Positions 45,634 through 54,962 are shown, counted from the stretch's first letter. The stretch is 64,000 nt of DNA from Clostridium_I sp047718555 (GCF_047718555.1 NZ_JBDNRK010000008.1:1-64000), one strand, 5' to 3'. Translations and numbers: made by a program. The notes: generated by a model from the sequence alone, not told the origin.

Positions 45634-46761
45634 ATGTTATTAACCTTAGTTAAAAATAATTTTAAACTCATGCTCAGAGATAAAATGTCTATTTTGTTTT
45701 TGATATTCTTGCCAATTTTATTAATTGCCATATTATCCAGTGCCTTTTCACAGGAAATGAATAAAAATTATACTATAAAGCCTTTTACTGTAGGTTACAG
45801 CATTGAGGCTGGCAGTAATATAGAGAAAAGTTTCTCAAACTTTATAAAAGCTTTTCAAGAAAATAAAATTACCCTATTTAAAATGACAAAGGAAAAAGCT
45901 ATAGAAGAAATTAAAGACGGAAGTGTAGCAGCTTATGTAGATATCAATGATGACAAATATATAATTTATAAAAAAGATACCTTTAATATTAATACAACAA
46001 TATTTGAAAACAGTATGGGTAGTGCTATGTATTTATATGATGGAAATAAGGCGCTAATGAGTTATTTAGTTGAAAATAAAATTCCAGCTAAAATGAACAA
46101 TGAAAATACAGAGGAGAATAAAAATTTTGTGAAGCTGGAAACTCTAAATGTTGATCCAATGCCAAGTTCAATAGTATATTATGGTATAACAGAAATTGTT
46201 TATGTTATTTGGTTTGGGATGTTGATGGTATCTGTCATAGTAAATAATGAGAGAAAATATGGAGTTACAAATAGAATTGGACTTACAAATGCTAGTTCCT
46301 TAACATTATTCTTTGGGAAGCTAATCCCTTCAGTGCTTGTGGTATCTATTCAAATAGGTATAGCAACAATAGCTTCAACAATTTTAATGGATGTAGATTG
46401 GGGTAATTCACCTCTAGTTTCAGCAGGAATATTAATTTTGGAGATTATAACATCTTCAGCTCTAGGGATATTAATTGCTTTAATAATTAAAAGTCAAGCT
46501 TTAGCAAATGTAGTAATATTTTTATTTGCATTCTTTTTTGGATTCGTAGGAGGGTCCTTTCAAACCTATATGTATAACTTTGTCAGTGATAATCTTGCTA
46601 AGCTGTCACCAATATATTATATAAATAGAACATTAGTAGAGCTTTCAACAAAAGGATATAGCGACTATACAGATAGTTGTATTATATTACTTTTAACTAT
46701 TTCAATTCTAGCAATAATTATAGGAGTAGTAACTACAGCAAAAGGGAGGAAAGCCATATGA
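45634..46761 (+). CDS. ABC-2-type permease (first)
   Basis: 375 residues: a membrane helix near 17-33, a 140-residue extracytoplasmic domain, then five helices (about 180-370), the standard ABC2_membrane_3 layout. ATG is two bases after the ATPase stop, with GAGGAGG inside the ATPase end. It overlaps the second permease by four bases, so the pair probably forms a heterodimer with the ATPase. Confidence 0.88.
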   Translation: MLLTLVKNNFKLMLRDKMSILFLIFLPILLIAILSSAFSQEMNKNYTIKPFTVGYSIEAGSNIEKSFSNFIKAFQENKITLFKMTKEKAIEEIKDGSVAAYVDINDDKYIIYKKDTFNINTTIFENSMGSAMYLYDGNKALMSYLVENKIPAKMNNENTEENKNFVKLETLNVDPMPSSIVYYGITEIVYVIWFGMLMVSVIVNNERKYGVTNRIGLTNASSLTLFFGKLIPSVLVVSIQIGIATIASTILMDVDWGNSPLVSAGILILEIITSSALGILIALIIKSQALANVVIFLFAFFFGFVGGSFQTYMYNFVSDNLAKLSPIYYINRTLVELSTKGYSDYTDSCIILLLTISILAIIIGVVTTAKGRKAI

Positions 46762-47951
46762 GTGGATTTTTGGTAATGCTGAAATCAAATCTAAAGCTGC
46801 TGTTTAGAAATAAAGCATCTATATTCTTGTTTTTATTAATACCATTAGCTTCAGCTTTAATATTGAAAATACCTCTTGAAAAGGATAACTCAGAAACTGC
46901 AGTATTTAAAACAAGTGTAACGGTATTTGATAACTCTAAAAGTGAAATGTCCAATGAATTAATAAATTTATTAAAAAGTAATAGTTCCTTTAAAATAACT
47001 GTGTATGAAGATTCAACAAAAGATTTGAATTCTGCCAAAGAAAAAGCAGTAAATATAGCCAATAGAACTCCTACCAATGGATTTATATATATTCCTTCAG
47101 ATTTTTCAGATGATGTAATAAAAGGTAATAATGAAAATTTAATAAATGTATTCACTACAGGAACTGATGAAAGAGTAAAGCTTCTAGAGAATAATATTAA
47201 TATGATATTGTCAAGATTTAATTTGTATTCAACGGTGGCAAAGGGTGATAAAATGGTTTTTCAACAGCTGATGAAAAAAGCATCTCAGGATAAAACAGAA
47301 GAGAAATTAATTTCTGTTGCTAAAGGGGAAAGAGCCTTAAATTCTGCAGAAAAATCACAGATTTCTAATTTTGGTTATCTTGTAGCTATTATGTCAATTA
47401 CCTTAATGTTTAGTGGAAACTTTATAGCGTCTATATTCATTGAGGAAAAAAACAATAGAGTATTGAAGAGAATAATGCTTACTAAGAGTAATATCTTTAA
47501 TTACGGAATGGTAAAGGTTTATGTAGCTATAGCTGCTCTTATAGTACAGATTGCCATGATTGCTGTTAGTATAAAACTATTTGTAAGAGTTGATACAGGC
47601 ATGAATCTATTTGAAATTTCCATATTAATACTGGGATTAGGTTTAATATTTAATACCTTGAGTATAGCTTTAGGAGCTATTTTTGAAAGCTTAAGTAATT
47701 CAAACTATTTAACTTTTTTTATAACTACAATTACTGCACTAATGTCAGGCTTATATTTCCCACTGGATATAACTCCTAAATGGATGCAAAATATTGCATT
47801 AATTATGCCGCAGAGATGGGTAGTTAAAACGGCGGAGCAGATACTTCTAGGGACTAATTATTGGGGTGCAGTATTTGGAATGATTGTTATTGCATATATG
47901 GCATTGTTTTTATCTATAGGGTTTTTAGGTTTAAAGTTAAATAGTGATTAG
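46758..47951 (+). CDS. ABC-2-type permease (second)
   Basis: 397 residues, built like the first permease: one N-terminal helix, a long outside domain, then five to six helices with the typical Pro-Leu-Asp-Ile-Thr-Pro and Met-Pro-Gln-Arg-Trp segment near residue 340-355. I choose ATG 46758 (ATGA overlap with the preceding stop) because GGGAGGAA lies directly upstream. A terminator follows, so the kinase genes may be separately transcribed. Confidence 0.88.
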   Translation: MSGFLVMLKSNLKLLFRNKASIFLFLLIPLASALILKIPLEKDNSETAVFKTSVTVFDNSKSEMSNELINLLKSNSSFKITVYEDSTKDLNSAKEKAVNIANRTPTNGFIYIPSDFSDDVIKGNNENLINVFTTGTDERVKLLENNINMILSRFNLYSTVAKGDKMVFQQLMKKASQDKTEEKLISVAKGERALNSAEKSQISNFGYLVAIMSITLMFSGNFIASIFIEEKNNRVLKRIMLTKSNIFNYGMVKVYVAIAALIVQIAMIAVSIKLFVRVDTGMNLFEISILILGLGLIFNTLSIALGAIFESLSNSNYLTFFITTITALMSGLYFPLDITPKWMQNIALIMPQRWVVKTAEQILLGTNYWGAVFGMIVIAYMALFLSIGFLGLKLNSD

Positions 47952-47965
47952 AAAGATTAAGAAAT

Positions 47966-48003
47966 AAGAAGAATCTCTTAAATAAAGGATTCTTCTTTAT
48001 GTT
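47966..48003 (+). terminator. rho-independent terminator after the ABC genes
   Basis: AAGAAGAATC and GATTCTTCTT followed by TATG; moderate. Confidence 0.7.
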
Positions 48004-48084
48004 CATAAGAGTCACTTAATTTTTTATTCTGATTTTGTGATATAATTAATCTAAAATATAATATTTATTCACAGAGGTTATTAT

Positions 48085-49218
48085 ATGAAGGAAAAGATAA
48101 TGGAATATTATTTTCCAATTGCAAAGTTAATTTACATATTTTCATTAATTATATATTTTATAACTGCAAATGTAACAATCACATATGAAAGAAGTATTTT
48201 AGAGATAAGCATATTGTTTATATTTACTGCAGCAGCATTATTTTATGAGCTCCTTGATAAAAAGAGTATAATTCTATTGATTCTATGCTTAGCTGTTTGT
48301 ATAACATTAATCTTTTATTTTCAAGTCTTTTATTCAATACTTATTCCCATTGTAGTATTGGATTTTATAGCTTATTTTGGTTTGCCACCATATCTGTATT
48401 TACTTACCTTTCTAATTGTTTTAGATAAGGATAATAGAATAATATATTTTATAGCCTGCTTATGCTGCAATATTATGTACTTTCAGCATTATTACATAAT
48501 AAATACATATAAAGCATTATTAACTGATTTTTCAAATACTGAAGAAAGTTTAAAAACATCTATAGAAAAGCAAAGAATGAGACATAAAAATGATATAGAA
48601 AAATTTACATTAGCCCTTGAAAATAAATCTCTTGAAGAAAGAAGCAGACTATCCCAGGCGTTGCATGATAAAATAGGACATAGCATAAATGGATCTGTTT
48701 ATCAACTGGAGGCATGTAAACTTTTAATTAAGGATAAGCCAGCAGATAGTAATAAAATTATTCAGGCAGTAATAGATAATCTAAGAAAAAGTTTAGATGA
48801 AATTAGAGCAATTCTAAGAAAAGAAAAGCCTAATAAGGGCCAATTATCTTTGATTCAACTGAGAAAACTATGTGAAAATTTTAAGGAAAATTATGATATA
48901 AATGCAAAGCTTGTTTGTCGTGGAAAAATTAATGAGGTTTCAGAGTATATATGGGAAATTATGTTAAATAATTCCATAGAGGCTTTTTCAAATGCTTTGA
49001 AATATTCAGGGTGTAAAAATATAAGAATAAATATAACTATTCTCAATAAATTGGTTCGCTGTTCAATAGAGGATGATGGGAGAGGCTGTAATAATATTAA
49101 AGAAGGAATGGGGCTGACGGGTATGAAGGAGAGAATAGAAGCAGCTAATGGTAATATTTTTATAACATCAAATCTTGGTTTTGAGATAAATATGCTTTTA
49201 CCCATCAAGCAGATTTAA
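48085..49218 (+). CDS. NarL-type sensor histidine kinase
   Basis: 377 residues: about five membrane helices in residues 10-140, a coiled-coil linker, then a HisKA_3 dimerisation domain with phospho-acceptor His194 (Ala-Leu-His-Asp-Lys-Ile-Gly-His). The ATPase domain has Asn-x3-Glu-Ala near 300, Asp-Asp-Gly-Arg-Gly and Gly-Met-Gly-Leu-Thr-Gly-Met-Lys-Glu-Arg. It lacks a long extracellular sensor, typical of kinases sensing in the membrane. It is paired with the response regulator at 49380 and probably controls the ABC genes upstream. Confidence 0.9.
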   Translation: MKEKIMEYYFPIAKLIYIFSLIIYFITANVTITYERSILEISILFIFTAAALFYELLDKKSIILLILCLAVCITLIFYFQVFYSILIPIVVLDFIAYFGLPPYLYLLTFLIVLDKDNRIIYFIACLCCNIMYFQHYYIINTYKALLTDFSNTEESLKTSIEKQRMRHKNDIEKFTLALENKSLEERSRLSQALHDKIGHSINGSVYQLEACKLLIKDKPADSNKIIQAVIDNLRKSLDEIRAILRKEKPNKGQLSLIQLRKLCENFKENYDINAKLVCRGKINEVSEYIWEIMLNNSIEAFSNALKYSGCKNIRINITILNKLVRCSIEDDGRGCNNIKEGMGLTGMKERIEAANGNIFITSNLGFEINMLLPIKQI

Positions 49219-49379
49219 TCAATAAATACTATTTAGTTAGAGTTTATATGCTATTAAGTATAGAAAAATTATCTTGAATGTGCTACCGCTATTCTATTTT
49301 TATATATGTAGTATTGTAGTGGATAGCCATTGATGGACTTACTTTGTTATTAATTATTTAAATTAAGGAGAGAGTATTG

Positions 49380-50009
49380 GTGGATAAGATAAAAATTGTA
49401 ATTGCAGATGACAGTGATTTTGTAAGAGATGGTCTAAGAATAATATTAGATATGGATGAGGATTTTCAGGTGGTTGGATGCGCTAAAAATGGAAAAGAAG
49501 CTATAGCTCTTTCTTTGAAAAATAAAGTTGATATTATATTGATGGATCTTCAAATGCCAGAAGTAGATGGAATAGAAGCTACAAGGGAAATAGTGAAAAA
49601 ATCTCTAGGAAAAGTATTGGTATTAACTACTTTTGATGATTATGATTTGGTAGAAAAGGCCATACAAAATGGTGCAAAGGGATATTTAATAAAAAACCAT
49701 ACACCAGAAAAGCTTAAACAGATGATAAAATCTCTTTATAATGGCGTGAATGTTTTAGATGAGAAGGTTTTTGAAAAGATAACTCAGAGAAGTAATAATA
49801 TGAGCGTAGGCTTTGATGACAGTATTTTTACTGAAAGAGAGCTGGAGATTATTCAGGAGGTAGCACAAGGATTGTCAAATAAAGAGATAGCTGCAAAATT
49901 ATTTATAGGGGAAGGTACAGTAAAAAATCATATAAGTACTATACTTGAAAAGGGAAATTTAGAGCATAGAACTCAATTAGCAGTATATTATTTGACAGGT
50001 AAAAGATGA
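49380..50009 (+). CDS. NarL/LuxR-type response regulator
   Basis: 209 residues. The receiver domain has acidic Asp10-Asp11, phospho-acceptor Asp56 in Leu-Met-Asp-Leu-Gln-Met-Pro, and the Thr/Lys switch residues (Thr-Thr-Phe and Leu-Ile-Lys). The C-terminal GerE helix-turn-helix shows Leu-Ser-Asn-Lys-Glu-Ile-Ala and Gly-Thr-Val-Lys-Asn-His. The start is taken as GTG 49380; a TTG directly before it is equally in frame. GGAG at 49368 fits either. Confidence 0.92.
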   Translation: MDKIKIVIADDSDFVRDGLRIILDMDEDFQVVGCAKNGKEAIALSLKNKVDIILMDLQMPEVDGIEATREIVKKSLGKVLVLTTFDDYDLVEKAIQNGAKGYLIKNHTPEKLKQMIKSLYNGVNVLDEKVFEKITQRSNNMSVGFDDSIFTERELEIIQEVAQGLSNKEIAAKLFIGEGTVKNHISTILEKGNLEHRTQLAVYYLTGKR

Positions 50010-50059
50010 AAATAATGATTAGAAACTTGTATATTATTTTATCCTCAAAATTATTTAAA

Positions 50060-50560
50060 TTATAGTGATATTTTTATAAAGTGCATTTTGCTTGCCCAGG
50101 GTTTTATATAAGGTATATTTAAAACCTCAGGACTATGCTGTGATATTAAAGGCATATTCTTATTAAAGGAGGTTATAATTGCAGAATGAGTTAGTTTATC
50201 ATTGCCATTTCTATAAAATATTAAATCTCCTATTTCCAATGAGGAAATAGAGGAAACTTCTCTTCCTTTAACACCGTACAAGTTATCATTTCCGCTTACT
50301 TTTAAGTACCAATAGAGAGAATGTGCTGTAGCCCAGGAAACAGACCAACCTTTACTATTATACCACCATATATTTCTACTTGAAAAAACCATAGGTGCTC
50401 CTCCTGCAAATAGACACTGGGAAGTGAAATTTGTACAATCACCGCCATTATCATATTGCACAGGAAAATATTTGTACGAAGGATTGGGATGCTCTGCATA
50501 CTTTATAGCATAATTTACAGCATTAACTCGAGAATAGTTGGAATTTATTTTATTATTCAT
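50060..50560 (-). CDS. amidase-domain (Amidase_6) protein
   Basis: 166 residues forming a single NlpC/P60-like amidase domain of the clostridial Amidase_6 type. The catalytic Cys lies in Gly-Gly-Asp-Cys-Thr-Asn-Phe-Thr-Ser-Gln near 42, and the His is in Leu-Thr-His-Ser-Ala-Ile-Ile near 128, with Gln-His-Ser later. There is no signal peptide, so it may act in the spore or mother cell rather than outside. ATG follows GGAGAAA. It is convergent with the response regulator. Confidence 0.8.
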   Translation of the reverse strand: MNNKINSNYSRVNAVNYAIKYAEHPNPSYKYFPVQYDNGGDCTNFTSQCLFAGGAPMVFSSRNIWWYNSKGWSVSWATAHSLYWYLKVSGNDNLYGVKGREVSSISSLEIGDLIFYRNGNDKLTHSAIITSFNKNMPLISQHSPEVLNIPYIKPWASKMHFIKISL

Positions 50561-50747
50561 AATTTCTCCATAAGATTAATTATGTTATTATTTTATGATA
50601 AGATGTAAATAAAAAGTACAGTTTACACATATGAAGATATAAATTTTAAAGGTGTTTTAATATTATACTTTTGATAGTAGGGTGTGTATATGTTAAACTT
50701 ATAACATGAATTTTTAAAATAAAAATAGTTTTTATGGGGGAATTAAA

Positions 50748-51068
50748 ATGATTGTAACTACTACTAATAGTATAGAAGGTAAGAAAATTATCCAATATAA
50801 GGGGATCATTTTTGGAGAAGTAATCTCAGGTGTAGATGTAATTAAAGATATTGCAGCAGGACTTACAAATTTTTTCGGAGGACGTTCTAAGTCTTACGAA
50901 GGAGAACTTATACAGGCAAGGGAAGAAGCCTTGAGAGAAATGGAGAATAGAGCAGCAGCTGTTGGAGCTAATGCTGTTATTGGGGTAGATATTGACTATG
51001 AAGTATTAGGGCAAGGTGGAAATATGATTATGGTAACTGCTTCTGGTACAGCAGTAATAGTAGAATAA
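50748..51068 (+). CDS. YbjQ/UPF0145 family protein
   Basis: 106 residues, the full length for this family of small pentameric-type proteins. Gly-Glu-Val-Ile-Ser-Gly-Val near 26, Arg-Glu-Ala...Met-Glu-Asn-Arg-Ala and Gly-Ala-Asn-Ala-Val-Ile-Gly-Val-Asp-Ile-Asp-Tyr-Glu are characteristic. Members are sometimes called heavy-metal-binding, but the function is unproven. ATG follows GGGGGAA. Confidence 0.88.
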   Translation: MIVTTTNSIEGKKIIQYKGIIFGEVISGVDVIKDIAAGLTNFFGGRSKSYEGELIQAREEALREMENRAAAVGANAVIGVDIDYEVLGQGGNMIMVTASGTAVIVE

Positions 51069-51078
51069 ATTTTTGGGA

Positions 51079-51120
51079 TAAAAGCTCAAAATTCATTAAA
51101 AGTGAGATTTGAGCTTTTGT
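51079..51120 (+). terminator. rho-independent terminator
   Basis: AAAAGCTCAAA and TTTGAGCTTTT around a 17-base loop, ending TTTTG. Confidence 0.65.
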
Positions 51121-51202
51121 TGTAAACCTTAAAGAGAAAATCTATTTTTAGATTATTAATAATTAGAGAATAGTAATAAGTGAGACAAAAAGGAGCGCGA
51201 TT

Positions 51203-51889
51203 ATGAATCTATTAGATAGATTAGATGGAGAAAGTGGAAGGGAATATGCATATAGAATTTTAAAAAATAATATTATGTCCTTAGAACTTAAACCAGGTGA
51301 AAACATTAGCGAAACTATATTAGCACAACAATTAAATATTTCAAGAACCCCTATTAGAGAAATTTTGATGAAATTAAAAGAAGAACATCTCGTCGAAGTA
51401 AAGCCTCAAATTGGAACCTATGTTTCATTGATAGATAAAAATCTTATTGAAGAGGCATTCTTTATGAGGTATTATTTAGAAATAGAAGTAATGAAACTGG
51501 CTTGTAAATATTTTCCGGAGGATAAATTGGCGGAACTTGAAAAATGCTTGATATCGCAAAAATATATTTCTGGAAAAACAGAATGTGAGATAGATTTTCA
51601 TAAATTAGATGTACAATTTCATAATATAATATTTTCAGGTGTTAAAAGATCAGAAGTTTGGAAAGGAATATTGAGAATAAGTACTCATTATGATAGATTG
51701 AGATTAATATCAGAAATTAAATATTCCAATGCAAATACTATTAAACAGCATGAAAAATTTATTGAAATCATAAAAAATAAAGATATAAAATCTGTTGAAG
51801 CTCTGGTGACTAAACATCTTAAGGAACCAAAAAAAGGATGGGAAGAGATTTTTAATAAAGATTTCGAATATAAGAGTTATTTTAAATAG
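51203..51889 (+). CDS. GntR-family (FCD) transcriptional regulator
   Basis: 228 residues: winged helix (15-75) with Ile-Ser-Arg-Thr-Pro-Ile-Arg-Glu, then an all-helical FCD ligand domain with metal-binding-type His and Asp residues (Phe-His-Lys-Leu-Asp, Gln-Phe-His). FCD regulators of this sort sense sugar acids and other carboxylates. It precedes a zinc alcohol dehydrogenase and a GntP permease in the same direction, so it most likely represses them. ATG follows AGGAGCG. Confidence 0.9.
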   Translation: MNLLDRLDGESGREYAYRILKNNIMSLELKPGENISETILAQQLNISRTPIREILMKLKEEHLVEVKPQIGTYVSLIDKNLIEEAFFMRYYLEIEVMKLACKYFPEDKLAELEKCLISQKYISGKTECEIDFHKLDVQFHNIIFSGVKRSEVWKGILRISTHYDRLRLISEIKYSNANTIKQHEKFIEIIKNKDIKSVEALVTKHLKEPKKGWEEIFNKDFEYKSYFK

Positions 51890-51936
51890 TTAATTAGAAT
51901 ATAGTAATAAGGGAATAAACTATAATGCATTGATAT

Positions 51937-51980
51937 AAACATCAGGATAAAAGGTACCAATATTTCTTGATGTTTTTTTG
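51937..51980 (+). terminator. terminator after the GntR gene
   Basis: AAACATCA and TGATGTTT around a long loop, followed by T5-T7. Confidence 0.6.
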
Positions 51981-52008
51981 TACATATGCTAGTATACAAG
52001 TATACAAT
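51978..52008 (+). promoter_or_regulatory. candidate GntR operator and promoter
   Basis: AGTATACAAGTATACA (51991-52006) is a tandem palindrome of the type FCD-GntR proteins bind. A TTGTAC / 17 bp / TATACA pair spans it, so the operator would cover the -10 region upstream of the dehydrogenase gene. Confidence 0.5.
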
Positions 52009-52070
52009 AGAAAATGTTTACATTGATTATCAGAACTTACTAATATATTAAAAAAGGAGTTGAATATTAT

Positions 52071-53087
52071 ATGAAAACGGTTTATCTAGAATCGCCAAAG
52101 AATATAAGAATTAAAGAGGTTGGAGAGCCGGTTAGAAAGGAAAATGAAGCATTAATAAAGGTTAGGGCATTAGGAATATGTGGCTCAGATATTGGGGCCT
52201 ATAGGGGAACTAATCCACTGGTATCCTACCCAAGGATAATAGGACATGAAATAGCAGGAGAAGTGCTGGAGATAGGGAATAACAGTAAGGGAATAAAAAA
52301 AGGAGATAGAGTTATTATAGATCCGTATATTTACTGCGGTAAATGTTATCCTTGTAGTTTAGGGAGAACGAATTGTTGCGAAGATTTAAAAGTATTAGGT
52401 GTTCACATAGATGGAGGAATGACAGAATTATTTACCCATCCATCAGAACTATTGGTTAAAGTTCCTGATAATATTCCCTGGGACCAAATTCCTATGGCAG
52501 AGCCATTAACTATAGCGTTACATGCAATTCATAGAACTAAAGTAAAAGAAGGAGAACATGTGGTTATAAATGGAGCAGGTGCAATAGGAATATTAATTGC
52601 ATTATCGGCTATAGCCTACGGAGCAGTTCCAATAGTTATAGATATTGTGGATGAGAGATTAGAATTTGCAGCTAAATTGGGAATAAAAAATATTATTAAT
52701 ACTTTAACGGAAAATGCAGAAGAAAGGATAAGAAAGATTACAAATGGAAGAATGGCAGAAGTGGTAATTGAAGCTTCAGGTGCTAATTCAGCCATAAGAA
52801 ATTCAATTGATTATGTATCCTATGCGGGAAGAATAGCACTTACAGGATGGCCTAAAAAAGAAACAAGTATTCCAACAGATTTAATAACTAAAAAGGAACT
52901 TGATATTAGAGGAGCTAGAACCAGTGCAGGGGAATTTGAAGAGGCATTAAAGTTAATTTCTGATGGAACTGTGGATGTTAAGCCTATAATTAGTAAAGTA
53001 GTATCTATAGATGAAGTACCAAGAGCAGTGGAGGAACTTTCAGATCATCCTGAAAAATATCTAAAAATTAATGCTATTTTAAAATAG
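52071..53087 (+). CDS. zinc-dependent medium-chain dehydrogenase (L-galactonate/idonate type)
   Basis: 338 residues. Catalytic zinc ligands Cys37 and His59-Glu60, structural zinc cysteines 89, 92, 95 and 102/103, and the NAD(P)-binding Gly-Ala-Gly-Ala-Ile-Gly segment near 171. The overall pattern, including Asn-Cys-Cys-Glu and Gly-Val-His-x-Asp-Gly-Gly, resembles LgoD-type L-galactonate 5-dehydrogenases and related polyol/aldonate dehydrogenases. With a GntR regulator before it and a GntP permease after it, a role in sugar-acid catabolism is likely. The exact substrate is inference. ATG follows AAGGAG. Confidence 0.85.
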   Translation: MKTVYLESPKNIRIKEVGEPVRKENEALIKVRALGICGSDIGAYRGTNPLVSYPRIIGHEIAGEVLEIGNNSKGIKKGDRVIIDPYIYCGKCYPCSLGRTNCCEDLKVLGVHIDGGMTELFTHPSELLVKVPDNIPWDQIPMAEPLTIALHAIHRTKVKEGEHVVINGAGAIGILIALSAIAYGAVPIVIDIVDERLEFAAKLGIKNIINTLTENAEERIRKITNGRMAEVVIEASGANSAIRNSIDYVSYAGRIALTGWPKKETSIPTDLITKKELDIRGARTSAGEFEEALKLISDGTVDVKPIISKVVSIDEVPRAVEELSDHPEKYLKINAILK

Positions 53088-53121
53088 CTTTGGTTTCATC
53101 TCTTGCTTGTAATTAAAAAAA

Positions 53122-53212
53122 TTTATCCTATGGCTGCCCCTCCTTTAATACTCATGTCTGATTCAAAGTTGGAGTAAAAAGTGGGTACGCCAATGGATAA
53201 TTCATCTAAATT
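53122..53212 (+). repeat. family B repeat copy 6, degenerate
   Basis: TTATCCTATGGCTGCCCCTC, AATACTC and AAAGTTGGAGTAAAAAGTGG, then GTACGCCAATGGATAAT. The first stem is partly conserved; the second hairpin is lost. It lies between the dehydrogenase and permease genes. Confidence 0.55.
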
Positions 53213-53312
53213 TAATGGAAGTACAAATCACAATTAAATAAGACTCATTGACAATAAAAGATTTTTTTATAGAGCTATCATATCTAATATAATTTTAAAG
53301 GGGGAACTTTAT

Positions 53313-54632
53313 ATGCCGTTAATTATAGTTTGCATAGGAATTGCAATATTATTGGTGTTAATAATGTTTTTCAAGGTAAATGCTTTTGTTTCATTAATTA
53401 TAACTGCACTGATAGTAGGGTATATGGAAGGTATGTCAATATTAAGTATAACTAAATCTATTGAAAATGGTGTGGGAAGTACGTTAGGTTATCTAGGATT
53501 AATTCTTGGATTTGGAGCCATATTTGGAAAACTCATGGCAGACTGCGGAGCGGCACAGAGAATAGCTATTACCTTAATTGATAAATTTGGTGAGAAACAT
53601 GTTCAAATTGCCATTGTATTAACAAGTTTTATTGTGGGAATTGCATTATTTTATGAAGTGGGAATTGTTTTACTATTACCTATTATTTTTACAATTGCAA
53701 TATATGCCAAGGTACCACCACTTACTATAGGAATATCTGCAGCAGCGGCACTATCTGCTACCCATGGATTTTTACCACCACATCCGGGAGCCACAACTAT
53801 TGCTGTTATATATAAAGCAGATATAGGCTTGACTTTGCTATACGGAATAATAGTAGCAATTCCTGCGGCTCTATTAGGGGGTCCTTTTCTTGCTAGGTTC
53901 TTAAAAAAATTTGACCACGAAATTCCTAAGGATTTGTTTAATAAAAAAATGTTTAAAGAAGAAGAAATGCCAAGTTTTGTTGTAAGTGTGATTACAGCAT
54001 TGATTCCAGTAATACTTATGACTTTGGCTACAATTGGCAAGATGATTTTAACTAAAAAATCTAGTCTACAAACTTTATTTGAATTCATAGGAGATCCAGT
54101 TATAGCTCTATTGATAGCATTACTTATAGGATTTTTTATTTTCGGCATAAACAGAGGAAAAAATATGAAGGAAATTGAAAAAACAGCAGGATCGGCTTTA
54201 GGTGCTATAGCAATGATTGTATTTATAATAGCTGGTGGAGGCGCTTTTAAGCAAATACTCATAGATAGCGGCGTAGGAAAATATATAGTTACGCTTATAC
54301 AGGGAAGCAACATTTCTCCAATATTTTTAGCTTGGTTAATTGCATCACTTATAAGAATTGCTCAAGGGTCTGCTACTGTAGCAGCTATTACAGCAGCTGG
54401 AATTATGATGCCTATAATTCAAGTAAGTCATGTAAGTCCGGAATTAATGGTATTGGCTACAGGGGCGGGAAGTTTAATTTTCCCTCATGTAAACGATACT
54501 GGCTTTTGGATGTTTAAAGAATTTTTCAATTTAAGTGTACCAGAAACCTTTGCATCCTTTACCTTAATGGATACAATTTTGTCTTTTGTAGGCCTTGCAG
54601 GAGCATTGATATTAAATGCTATTATATATTAG
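53313..54632 (+). CDS. GntP-family gluconate-type permease
   Basis: 439 residues with about 12-14 membrane spans. Tyr-Glu-Val-Gly-Ile-Val near 112, Ala-Thr-His-Gly-Phe-Leu-Pro-Pro-His-Pro-Gly near 150 and the late Phe-Pro-His-Val-Asn-Asp-Thr-Gly-Phe-Trp are hallmarks of GntP/IdnT proton symporters for gluconate, idonate and related acids. It completes the sugar-acid locus. Its TAG stop is formed within the left end of family A copy 3. ATG follows AAAGGGGG. Confidence 0.92.
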   Translation: MPLIIVCIGIAILLVLIMFFKVNAFVSLIITALIVGYMEGMSILSITKSIENGVGSTLGYLGLILGFGAIFGKLMADCGAAQRIAITLIDKFGEKHVQIAIVLTSFIVGIALFYEVGIVLLLPIIFTIAIYAKVPPLTIGISAAAALSATHGFLPPHPGATTIAVIYKADIGLTLLYGIIVAIPAALLGGPFLARFLKKFDHEIPKDLFNKKMFKEEEMPSFVVSVITALIPVILMTLATIGKMILTKKSSLQTLFEFIGDPVIALLIALLIGFFIFGINRGKNMKEIEKTAGSALGAIAMIVFIIAGGGAFKQILIDSGVGKYIVTLIQGSNISPIFLAWLIASLIRIAQGSATVAAITAAGIMMPIIQVSHVSPELMVLATGAGSLIFPHVNDTGFWMFKEFFNLSVPETFASFTLMDTILSFVGLAGALILNAIIY

Positions 54633-54795
54633 GCAGCTTAAAAAAATAATTAATCCGGTATGTTAGTTTATTTTTAATACTGCTGCGTTAACAAAACCAT
54701 CTGATAGATGAATCACTATCATGGTGACATGTTTTCTTGTTGAATTCAAAATAGACGTTGTATCTTTGAATTGTTATTTATTTTAAGATACCTTA
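54629..54795. repeat. family A repeat, full copy 3
   Basis: It begins TTAGGCAGCTTAAAAAAATA and ends TTTTAAGATACCTTA, with nested arms near TATTTTTAATAC and GAATTCAAAATA and a GATAG/CTATC hairpin. The left end supplies the stop codon of the permease gene. Confidence 0.75.
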
Positions 54796-54811
54796 ATTTA
54801 AATTTATACGG

Positions 54812-54861
54812 GATAATCAATACAAGCGCAATAAGTCTGCATGTATTGATTATCTTTTTCT
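54812..54861 (+). terminator. rho-independent terminator
   Basis: GATAATCAATACA and TGTATTGATTATC followed by TTTTTC; it probably ends the sugar-acid transcript through the repeat. Confidence 0.85.
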
Positions 54862-54962
54862 ATACTTTCTATAATTTCATTCTTAGCTTTTGAATTATTT
54901 ATAAATTTAATATAAAATATACTTATACACTAATATCTTATTTAAAAAGGGTGGTGGATAAA

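Noticed and set aside
53651..54313. 220-codon minus-strand frame inside the GntP gene
   Set aside because: The GntP frame carries all family motifs on the + strand; the reverse frame is a shadow of hydrophobic codons.
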